From Bacteroidales bacterium (lineage in GTDB: Bacteria; Bacteroidota; Bacteroidia; Bacteroidales; WCHB1-69), in NCBI GenBank assembly GCA_017964755.1, contig JAGCRI010000179.1, forward strand, positions 1-12,990: 12,990 bases of DNA, written 5' to 3'. Below the pieces are notes generated by a model, which worked only from the letters and a program-made list of their open reading frames with translations, made no database searches and had not been told where the DNA came from. A program made the translations under genes and the position numbers. This document shows, in pieces, positions 1 through 5,886 of this stretch; within the stretch, counting starts at the first letter, position 1; the number at the start of each line of letters is the position of its first letter.

Positions 1-276
1 CATGTTCATGATATAGTCAGCGTGGCCTGGGCAGTCAACGTGTGCGTAGTGACGATTTGCTGTCTGATATTCAACGTGTGCGGTGTTAATGGTGATACCA
101 CGTTCCTTCTCTTCCGGAGCGTTGTCGATAGAGTCGAAACTTCTTAATTCTGAAAGACCTTTTTCTGCTAAAACGGTTGTAATAGCTGCTGTCAAAGTGG
201 TCTTACCGTGGTCGATGTGACCGATTGTACCAACGTTTACGTGGTCTTTGGTACGTTCGAAATGTTCTTTTGCCAT
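1..276 (-). CDS. tuf: Elongation factor Tu, N-terminal part (runs off the window)
   Basis: EF-Tu is the GTPase that delivers aminoacyl-tRNA to the ribosome. Only the first 92 codons are present; the rest lies left of the window. The protein starts [20 protein letters not shown]. It shows the P-loop GHIDHGKT (about residues 19-26), the switch I region with ERGITIN, and the G3 motif DCPGHADY. The ATG at 276-274 fits the family N-terminus exactly. No clear Shine-Dalgarno site precedes it, which is usual in Bacteroidota. tRNA-Thr lies just upstream on the same strand, as in many bacteria (for example thrT-tufB in E. coli), so the two are probably co-transcribed. One oddity is that the usual DYVKNM reads DYIMNM, which puts Met at residue 90 where Lys is expected. 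The assignment itself is certain. Confidence 0.98.
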   Translation of the reverse strand, partial: MAKEHFERTKDHVNVGTIGHIDHGKTTLTAAITTVLAEKGLSELRSFDSIDNAPEEKERGITINTAHVEYQTANRHYAHVDCPGHADYIMNM

Positions 277-334
277 ATTAATACAATTTAATGTTTATAA
301 ATTTATTTGCGTTTAAAAAAAGCCATAAAAAAAG

Positions 335-406
335 AGCCGTTGATGAGAGTTGAACTCATGACCCCCTCCTTACCAAGGAGGTACTCTACCACTGAGCTAC
401 AACGGC
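335..406 (-). tRNA. tRNA-Thr (anticodon GGT)
   Basis: The minus strand folds into a complete cloverleaf. The 7-bp acceptor stem is GCCGTTG with CAACGGC. The D arm has GCTC/GAGT with one G-T pair. The anticodon stem is CCTCC/GGAGG with loop TTGGTAA, so the anticodon is GGT (threonine). The variable loop is 5 nt. The T arm is ATGAG/CTCAT with loop TTCAACT. The discriminator base is T at 335. CCA is not encoded and must be added after transcription. It sits 58 bp upstream of tuf on the same strand, behind its own promoter-like site. Confidence 0.96.
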
Positions 407-454
407 GATTCTCTAACTTATTACTCAAAGAACGTTTTTCAAGTTTTAAGTCTG

Positions 455-485
455 CAAAAATACACTTTTTTTTTGAATTATCAAC
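455..485 (-). promoter_or_regulatory. Bacteroidota-type promoter for tRNA-Thr-tuf
   Basis: On the minus strand, TATTTTTG (462-455) matches the Bacteroides -7 consensus TAnnTTTG. TTG (484-482) sits 19 nt upstream, where the -33 TTTG element is expected. Transcription would start about 40 nt before the tRNA 5' end. The -33 part lies inside a 12-mer (481-492) that also occurs twice in tuf. Inferred from consensus only. Confidence 0.6.
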
Positions 486-519
486 GTGTGCGAAATTTTT
501 TATTTTTTTGTTGGTATTA

Positions 520-1146
520 CTAAAACTCATAGTACAAACTCGTAGCTATTACATCGTTGTACTGTTTTTTCCTGATTCTTATTTGAGAATGCTCCCCGTC
601 TGGAACTCGCACTGGAATTACAGATGTGCTCCACCTGACGTTTATTCCGAAGTGCTCTTTTATTATGAAAGAAAACCCTGCAATGAACGAGAATTCGAGC
701 GGACGGAACGCTTGCCGACCGGGCATTACTCCGTTGGCATCTTTTTCGCGCGCGAAAAACAGGACATTCAATGCTGGCGCAGCCTCAACTTCAAACCATT
801 TCACTGGTTGGTATTTCGCGAAAAACGGAACTTCCACGTACATAAGCGTGAGTATGTACTTGTTCGGTATTGTACCGTCTTTTCGCGCGGTTATGAATTT
901 GTTGCTCCCTTTCATTATGAAGTTTATCTCGCCTTGCAACTTCCATTTCCTATTCTCGCTGACTGGAAAATTGACGAAGCCGCCGGCGTATGCGCCCATT
1001 TTGTGCCACCCCGATAATTCGTCTCCCGAAATCTGCGAGGCGGTGAATCCCGCGCGCACACCGCCTGTAAATGGACTCTCATTCTGTCCGAATATACTGA
1101 TAATGAATAAATTAAATGTTATAATTAAAACAAAAATCTTTTTCAT
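520..1146 (-). CDS. Outer-membrane beta-barrel protein (porin-family, OMP_b-brl-like)
   Basis: This 208-residue protein begins with a signal peptide (MKKIFVLIITFNLFIISIFG, then QN), so cleavage after G20 is likely. The mature part is made of alternating hydrophobic/polar strands rich in aromatic residues, such as GAYAGGFVNFPV, KWKLQGEINF, LMYVEVPFFAKYQ and EFSFIAGFSFIIKEHFGINVRW. It ends in YYEF, and a terminal aromatic is typical of barrels handled by the BAM complex. Length and pattern fit the small 8-stranded barrel family common in Bacteroidota. No substrate or partner can be read from the sequence. It starts 11 bp after the NamZ-like gene and is probably the last gene of the topA-namZ transcript. 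No clear terminator hairpin follows its TAG stop. The next promoter-like site lies only about 35 bp downstream. Confidence 0.85.
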   Translation of the reverse strand: MKKIFVLIITFNLFIISIFGQNESPFTGGVRAGFTASQISGDELSGWHKMGAYAGGFVNFPVSENRKWKLQGEINFIMKGSNKFITARKDGTIPNKYILTLMYVEVPFFAKYQPVKWFEVEAAPALNVLFFAREKDANGVMPGRQAFRPLEFSFIAGFSFIIKEHFGINVRWSTSVIPVRVPDGEHSQIRIRKKQYNDVIATSLYYEF

Positions 1147-1157
1147 ATTTCTATCTC

Positions 1158-2357
1158 CTAATTTCTAACTCCTATCTCCTCATACAACAAATACTGTTTC
1201 CTAATCTCCATAAACTCTCCAATGTCTTTCTCCCAAGTTTTTTCAATTTCAGCTTCATTTTTGCCGGCAATAATCATCTCCCTCAGCTTTGAATTTCCTG
1301 CCAACTTGTCGAAGAACGCAGCGTTTGTGAAAAAATTCCCTTTGTCGGGATAATTTTGATATGCTTGTATTAAATACTTGATAGTAAAATTGTTATGATG
1401 ATAGTTCAATTCTTCGTTTGCAAATGTAGAAAGAGAGAAACCACGGCATTTCTCGCCTTTGTGCGGCGGATTTTCCGAAACACCTTTGATTGGTGCGGGT
1501 GTGAAGAAAAAGTCGCCTGTGGTGAGCCCTGGTGCGCCGTATACCTCGAAAGGCGTGTCGGTGCCACGCCCCACACTGATACAGGTGCCTTCAAAGAAGC
1601 ATAGTGACGGATATAGCAGTATCGCCGCATCGCTCCGTAGGTTAGGGGAGGGGGCAATTGGAAGCGAGTAGCGCATGGAGTGAGTGTATCCTTCCATTTC
1701 TATAACAGTTAGGTCGCATTTGTTGCCGTTGGCCAACCAACTTTCACCGTTTATCATCCTTCCATATTCTCCTATGGTCATTCCGTGAACTACCGGGACT
1801 TTGTGCATCCCTACAAATGAGCGGTATCCAGCTTCTAATACCGGCCCCGCCACATAATGCCCGTTTGGGTTCGGCCGGTCCAAGATGATGACTTCAACTC
1901 CTTGTTCCGCCGCCGCTTCCATCACATAGTGCAATGTAGAGATGTATGTGTAGAACCTGCATCCCACGTCTTGTATGTCGAAAATGATGACATCCAAGTC
2001 GGATACCTGTTCGGCAGTAGGCTTTTTGTTTTTTCCGTATAGCGATATTATCGGCAACCCTGTTTTTCTGTCGCGCCCCGACTCTATTTTTGCACCTGCT
2101 TCGGCCTCACCCCTGAAACCGTGTTCGGGACAGAAAATCTTTTCAATGCTTATGCCAAGCGAAAGCAGACTGTCGGCTAAATGGGTTGTGCCTATCATGG
2201 AGGTATGGTTGCCGCATATTCCTACATGCTTGCCTTGTATCAGCGGCAGATATATTTCGGTGCGCTCAGCCCCCATCCTGATTTGTGCCATCGTTTGTAG
2301 TGAAATTATCAGGATTAGAGATGTCAATGCTATTCCGAAAGTGATTTTGCCTCTCAT
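1158..2357 (-). CDS. namZ: Secreted exo-beta-N-acetylmuramidase, NamZ/YbbC family (DUF1343, GH171)
   Basis: The family cleaves N-acetylmuramic acid from the non-reducing end of peptidoglycan fragments (characterised for Bacillus subtilis NamZ/YbbC) and serves muropeptide salvage. The 399-residue product has a signal peptide (hydrophobic residues about 8-20, likely cleavage near A24-Q25), so it acts in the periplasm or at the cell surface. Family blocks are seen in order: CPEHGFRG (76-83, with a conserved E-H pair near the proposed active site), DIQDVGCRFYTYISTL (127-142), LDRPNPNG (159-166), HGMTIGEYGRMINGE (191-205), SPNLRS (238-243) and the EGT-ISVGRGTDTPFE stretch (256-271). Length fits the family and nothing is missing. 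The start lies 2 bp after the topA stop, so translation is probably coupled to topA. Exact substrate specificity is inferred from the family. Confidence 0.9.
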   Translation of the reverse strand: MRGKITFGIALTSLILIISLQTMAQIRMGAERTEIYLPLIQGKHVGICGNHTSMIGTTHLADSLLSLGISIEKIFCPEHGFRGEAEAGAKIESGRDRKTGLPIISLYGKNKKPTAEQVSDLDVIIFDIQDVGCRFYTYISTLHYVMEAAAEQGVEVIILDRPNPNGHYVAGPVLEAGYRSFVGMHKVPVVHGMTIGEYGRMINGESWLANGNKCDLTVIEMEGYTHSMRYSLPIAPSPNLRSDAAILLYPSLCFFEGTCISVGRGTDTPFEVYGAPGLTTGDFFFTPAPIKGVSENPPHKGEKCRGFSLSTFANEELNYHHNNFTIKYLIQAYQNYPDKGNFFTNAAFFDKLAGNSKLREMIIAGKNEAEIEKTWEKDIGEFMEIRKQYLLYEEIGVRN

Positions 2358-2359
2358 TT

Positions 2360-4858
2360 TTATGAACTTTTTTTGCGGATAATACGCTTTTTGCTTGTTG
2401 GTGAAGAAGAGTTTATGATGTTCAGGCAGTCTTCGTAACTTAGCATTTCAGGAACTCTGTCCTTTGGAAGTTTGTAGTTGTTGCCGTCTTTTGTGAGGTA
2501 CGCTCCGTAGCGGCCGTTCATTACTTTTAATGTTGCATCTTCTGTGAATGAGCGTATTACATTCTTCGTTGAAGAGTTGTCAATAAGATCAATGGCATCC
2601 TCAAGTGAAATGTCTGCGGGTTTCATACCTTTCGGCAGAGTTATGTTTTTTGCGCCGTATTTGATATATGGGCCGTAGCGACCGATGACAACGGCAACTT
2701 CTTCGCCATTGTGTGTTCCTATGACTCGCGGTGCCCTTGCTGCATCAGTCTCTTTTTTCTGTTCTATCAGTTCGATACAACGCTCCAAAGTTACCTCAAG
2801 CGGATCTTCATTCCTTGGCAGAGTTATGTTTGTGTTACCTACTTTAATATAAGGTCCGAACCTTCCAATTGCAATTGTAATTTCTTCGCCGTTATGGTTG
2901 CCTATTGCTCTCGGCAGTTTGAATAGGTCAAGGGCTTCTTCCAACGTGATGTTCTCTATTGACTGTGTTTTCTTGAGCCTTGCATAACGCGGTTTCTTGT
3001 TTTCATAGTTTTCGCCGATTTGTATCATCGGGCCATATTTGCCGAGTTTTGCATATACGTTGTCTCCGCTTTTCGGGTCGGTGCCTAAAAGTCTCTCACC
3101 GCTTGCTTTTTGCGAATATGCTAAGGCTTGTTCTATGTCGGGGTGAAAATCCTTGTAAAAAGCGGAAATCATTTTTTGCCATTCCAAGTCCCCTTCGGCA
3201 ATATCGTCAAACTCTTTCTCTACCTTGGCCGTGAAGTTGTAATCCATTATTGATTCAAAGTTTTCTTGCAGGTAGTCGTTGACAATGATGCCGATGTCTG
3301 TTGGGAATATCTTGTCTTTTTCGTAACCGGTCTTCTCTTTCTTATCTTCCTCTTTAATCTCTCCGTCCTTGAGTGTCAGCATTTTATAAGCGCGTTCCAC
3401 TGCAGGGCGCGTCTCTTTTACAACGTATTCTCTCTTTTGTATCGTAGAGATTGTCGGTGCGTATGTTGACGGGCGGCCTATACCCAACTCTTCGAGCTTT
3501 TTTACCAAGCTCGCTTCGGTATAGCGCGCTGGCGGTTGTGTGAAACGCTGTGTCGCTATTATTGACTTGGAGGTCAATTCTTCCCCGATATTCAAAGCTG
3601 GTAGCATTCCTCTGATTTCCTCAGGTTCATCATCAGTGGATTCTATATATACTTTCAGAAATCCTTGAAACAGAACCACTTCTCCTGTCGCTGTGAATTT
3701 TTCTGTTCTGTTTGAGACAGGAATTGTGATGGTTGTTTTTTCTGTTTTGGCTTCGCTCATTTGAGAGGCGATGGTGCGTTTCCAGATAAGGTCGTAAAGC
3801 CGTTTTGCGTATGTGTCGCCTGGAACCGTGTGATTGTTGATAAATGTCGGTCTGATGGCTTCGTGCGCTTCCTGTGCCCCTTTGGTCTTTGTCGTGTATT
3901 TGCGCGGATGCGAATATTCGGCACCATATAGCTTTGTTATCTCGTCTTTTGCAGTTTCTATTGCCAATGTGGAGAGGTTTACGGAGTCAGTTCTCATGTA
4001 TGTGATATAACCGGCTTCGTAGAGCTGCTGGGCTACCACCATTGTTTTGCTGACAGAAAATCCTAATTTGCGTGCTGCTTCCTGCTGCAAAGTTGAAGTC
4101 GTGAAAGGCGGTGCGGGGCTCTTTTTCCCGGGTTGCTTCTCAATTGCGGCAATCGTAAATTTCGCACTTTTGCACGCTTCCAAGAACTCGGCTGCCTCCT
4201 CTTTGTTTGTGAAACGTTTGTTCAGTTCACCTTCTAACTCGCTTTTTTTGTCGCTTGCCGCAGCAAAGTTGCCGGTTACACGGTATGAGGAACTTGTTTT
4301 GAACTTGTTGATTTCGTGTTCGCGCTCCACAACGAGCTTCACCGCTACAGACTGCACGCGCCCCGCTGAGAGCGATGGCTTCACTTTTCTCCATAATACA
4401 GGCGAAAGCTCAAATCCGACAAGTCTGTCTAAAACACGTCTTGCCTGCTGAGCGTTCACCAAGTCGATGTCTATTGCACGCGGATTCTCTAACGCCTTGT
4501 CTATGGCATTCTTTGTAATCTCGTGAAAGACAATTCGTTTTGTTTTTTCTGCGGGTATCTTCGCCGCTTCGACCAAGTGCCACGAAATGGCCTCGCCCTC
4601 GCGGTCATCATCGGTTGCGAGCCACACCACATCAGATTCGTTCGCTAATTTTTTAATCTCGGCAATTAACGATTTTTTATCTGACATGATTTCGTACTGT
4701 GGCACAAATCCCTTGCCGATGTCAATGCTCAAATCCTTAGAAGGTAGGTCTCTGACGTGCCCCTTGCTTGAAATAACAATGTATTTGTCCTTCCCGATGA
4801 ATTTCTGAATGGTCTTCGCTTTAGCTGGAGACTCTACGATGATTAGTTCTTTGCTCAT
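2360..4858 (-). CDS. topA: DNA topoisomerase I (type IA)
   Basis: This enzyme relaxes negatively supercoiled DNA through a transient 5'-phosphotyrosine link. The product is 832 residues. The TOPRIM domain starts at residue 1 (ELIIVESPAKAKTI, with E9) and carries the acidic DDDREGE triad region (83-89). The catalytic tyrosine is Y287 in ITYMRTDS, with R289. SAGRVQSVAVKLVVERE marks the core around 164-180. The C-terminus has about four Topo_C-type repeats with a G-RFGPYIK-G-like core and LP endings, then a basic tail (KKRIIRKKSS). No CxxC zinc ribbons are present, unlike E. coli TopA; the repeat-type tail is also seen in other phyla. The open frame extends 26 codons upstream to 4936, but the family N-terminus (MSKELIIVES) and an AGAAGGA Shine-Dalgarno-like sequence directly before 4858 decide for the ATG at 4858. 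It is the first gene of a tight cluster with namZ and the barrel gene. Confidence 0.97.
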   Translation of the reverse strand: MSKELIIVESPAKAKTIQKFIGKDKYIVISSKGHVRDLPSKDLSIDIGKGFVPQYEIMSDKKSLIAEIKKLANESDVVWLATDDDREGEAISWHLVEAAKIPAEKTKRIVFHEITKNAIDKALENPRAIDIDLVNAQQARRVLDRLVGFELSPVLWRKVKPSLSAGRVQSVAVKLVVEREHEINKFKTSSSYRVTGNFAAASDKKSELEGELNKRFTNKEEAAEFLEACKSAKFTIAAIEKQPGKKSPAPPFTTSTLQQEAARKLGFSVSKTMVVAQQLYEAGYITYMRTDSVNLSTLAIETAKDEITKLYGAEYSHPRKYTTKTKGAQEAHEAIRPTFINNHTVPGDTYAKRLYDLIWKRTIASQMSEAKTEKTTITIPVSNRTEKFTATGEVVLFQGFLKVYIESTDDEPEEIRGMLPALNIGEELTSKSIIATQRFTQPPARYTEASLVKKLEELGIGRPSTYAPTISTIQKREYVVKETRPAVERAYKMLTLKDGEIKEEDKKEKTGYEKDKIFPTDIGIIVNDYLQENFESIMDYNFTAKVEKEFDDIAEGDLEWQKMISAFYKDFHPDIEQALAYSQKASGERLLGTDPKSGDNVYAKLGKYGPMIQIGENYENKKPRYARLKKTQSIENITLEEALDLFKLPRAIGNHNGEEITIAIGRFGPYIKVGNTNITLPRNEDPLEVTLERCIELIEQKKETDAARAPRVIGTHNGEEVAVVIGRYGPYIKYGAKNITLPKGMKPADISLEDAIDLIDNSSTKNVIRSFTEDATLKVMNGRYGAYLTKDGNNYKLPKDRVPEMLSYEDCLNIINSSSPTSKKRIIRKKSS

Positions 4859-4881
4859 TTTCCTTCTTTTGAAAAATTTTG

Positions 4882-4889
4882 CAAAAATA
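4882..4889 (-). promoter_or_regulatory. Possible -7 element for the topA operon
   Basis: On the minus strand this reads TATTTTTG, a perfect TAnnTTTG match, 23 nt upstream of the topA start. No convincing -33 TTTG lies at the right distance, and the region is very AT-rich, so a chance match is possible. It would give a very short 5' leader. Confidence 0.3.
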
Positions 4890-4988
4890 AAAAAAATCTT
4901 TGTGTATAGGTATGCTAATTCACGGATAAAAATCATTGCTATTTGTCTGAAGCGCTTTCACGTATGTTAATTATGATTCTTTTTGTGC

Positions 4989-5073
4989 TAATCCGCAGGC
5001 AGCATAATCCCCCGCTGATACCGCAGATTGCCGCAGAAAAATGGTCTACTAAAAATCTGCGTAATCCGCGGGC
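4989..5073. repeat. Left flanking repeat of the GxxExxY cassette (imperfect palindrome)
   Basis: This GC-rich block lies in AT-rich surroundings. CCCGCTGATACCGCAGATT (5011-5029 region) and AATCTGCGTAATCCGCGGG (5054-5072 region) are imperfect reverse complements around a short AT-rich centre, so the block could form a hairpin. Positions 4998-5027 recur exactly (30 bp) at 5588-5617. A 39-bp version with one mismatch spans 4989-5027 and 5579-5617. The centre (GCAGAAAAATG..C.ACTAAAAATCTGCGT) recurs at about 5540-5569 with small changes. This is seen directly; the function is unknown. Confidence 0.85.
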
Positions 5074-5102
5074 AAATATTTATAAAATTTTAAAAATAAT
5101 TA

Positions 5103-5110
5103 TATATTTG
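5103..5110 (+). promoter_or_regulatory. Possible -7 element for the GxxExxY gene
   Basis: TATATTTG matches TAnnTTTG and lies 26 nt before the start codon at 5137. No good -33 TTTG is visible upstream in the AT-rich stretch that follows the left repeat. If real, the gene carries its own promoter between the repeat and the ATG, as expected for a self-contained cassette. Confidence 0.4.
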
Positions 5111-5136
5111 CAAATCTGAATAAAACTTTTAATGCT

Positions 5137-5514
5137 ATGACTGAAAATGAAATATCATACAAAATCAGGGGGGCCATATTCAAGGTTTACAATCAATTAG
5201 GGCCGGGCTTGTTGGAATCAATATATGAAGCGGCTTTGTGTTACCAATTGAGAAAAGATGGTTTGAAAGTCAGAAACCAAGTCAGAGTCGATGTCATGTA
5301 CGATGGTATCACTCTGCCAGTGGAATATCGTATTGATATTTTAGTTGAAAATAAGGTGATTATCGAATTAAAATCGGTCGAAATATTGCTAAAAGTCCAT
5401 CATAAGCAGTTGCTTACGTATTTGAAAGTGGCGGATAAAAAACTTGGTATCTTGGTGAATTTCAATACGGATAATATTGCTGATGAAATATATAGAAAAG
5501 TTAATAATCTGTAA
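5137..5514 (+). CDS. GxxExxY-family protein (PD-(D/E)XK nuclease-like)
   Basis: This 125-residue protein has a near-standard length for the GxxExxY family. The naming motif is seen as GLLESIYEAAL (residues about 24-34: G, then E, then Y). The PD-(D/E)XK-like core follows: an aspartate in EYRIDILVENK (about 68-78) and IELKS (about 81-85) after one beta strand, then the conserved HHKQLLTYLKV helix. The residues expected for metal binding (D, E, K) are present, so a nuclease fold is credible, but no activity has been firmly established for the family to my knowledge. It is flanked on both sides by copies of the same palindromic repeat and points away from topA. The role is unknown; ideas include a mobile, selfish or DNA-processing cassette. 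A housekeeping role in the topA operon is unlikely because it is on the opposite strand. Confidence 0.9.
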   Translation: MTENEISYKIRGAIFKVYNQLGPGLLESIYEAALCYQLRKDGLKVRNQVRVDVMYDGITLPVEYRIDILVENKVIIELKSVEILLKVHHKQLLTYLKVADKKLGILVNFNTDNIADEIYRKVNNL

Positions 5515-5620
5515 TCCCCTGCAGATACCGCAGAAAATCGCAGAAAAATGTTCCACTAAAAATCTGCGTTAATCAGCGTAATCCGCGGGCAGCATAATCC
5601 CCCGCTGATACCGCAGAAAA
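5513..5620. repeat. Right flanking repeat of the GxxExxY cassette (nested hairpin arms)
   Basis: The repeat begins at the stop codon of the GxxExxY gene and contains about one and a half copies of the unit seen at 4989-5073. CTGCG (5564-5568) and ATCAGCG (5572-5578) pair with CGCTGAT (5603-5609) and CGCAG (5612-5616), giving a 12-bp interrupted stem. The loop contains GCGGG, which could pair with CCCGC in an alternative fold. An A-run, not a T-run, follows on the plus strand, so it is not a classical plus-strand terminator, although the hairpin could still protect or end the transcript. Confidence 0.85.
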
Positions 5621-5886
5621 AAAATTCCCACCCCTGATATTTCCAATAAAAAATTGTATATTGCAATTTCATAGAATGACATTGAAAACCAAAATTGAAA
5701 AAACAAAATATTAAAAGTAACTTATTGAAAAAAAAGAAGTTATACGGCTTTTATTCTGTAAGTCGGTTTTTGGATTCTTTGACCGAAGTGTGCATTTTTG
5801 GCTCAAAAAACTTCCAAAATGACAAGTAATATATAATTTTTATGATAGAAAATAATATAAATATTAATAATTCAAATAACAAACTT
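5621..5886 (+). other. AT-rich leader before the giant surface protein gene
   Basis: No gene is seen here. A small inverted repeat, AAATTG (5651-5656) with CAATTT (5664-5669), is present. A weak promoter candidate is TTTG (5769-5772), then 20 nt, then CATTTTTG (5793-5800), which differs from TAnnTTTG at one base and would give an 80-nt leader. The reading frame of the giant gene is already open from an ATG at 5842, so the last 45 bases may be coding (the extension begins MIENNININN). Confidence 0.5.

Noticed and set aside
490..519. Rho-independent terminator after the barrel gene
   Set aside because: There is a run of A/T on both strands but no GC-containing stem next to it.
307..1017. Open frame of 236 codons on the plus strand across the tRNA and barrel gene
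   Set aside because: It crosses tRNA-Thr and runs antisense to the barrel gene, which has a clear signal peptide and barrel pattern. Its product resembles no protein I know.
4859..4936. 26-codon N-terminal extension of topA
   Set aside because: The TOPRIM domain starts within a few residues of the internal Met, a Shine-Dalgarno-like AGAAGGA lies just before it, and the extension is AT-rich low-complexity sequence that includes the promoter-like site.
4989..5620. CRISPR array
   Set aside because: There are only two main repeat copies, separated by a complete gene, with palindromic units of unequal length and no regularly spaced unique spacers.
5651..5669. AAATTG...CAATTT inverted repeat as an operator
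   Set aside because: It is only 6 bp per arm in very AT-rich sequence, where such matches are expected by chance. It is noted in the leader entry only.
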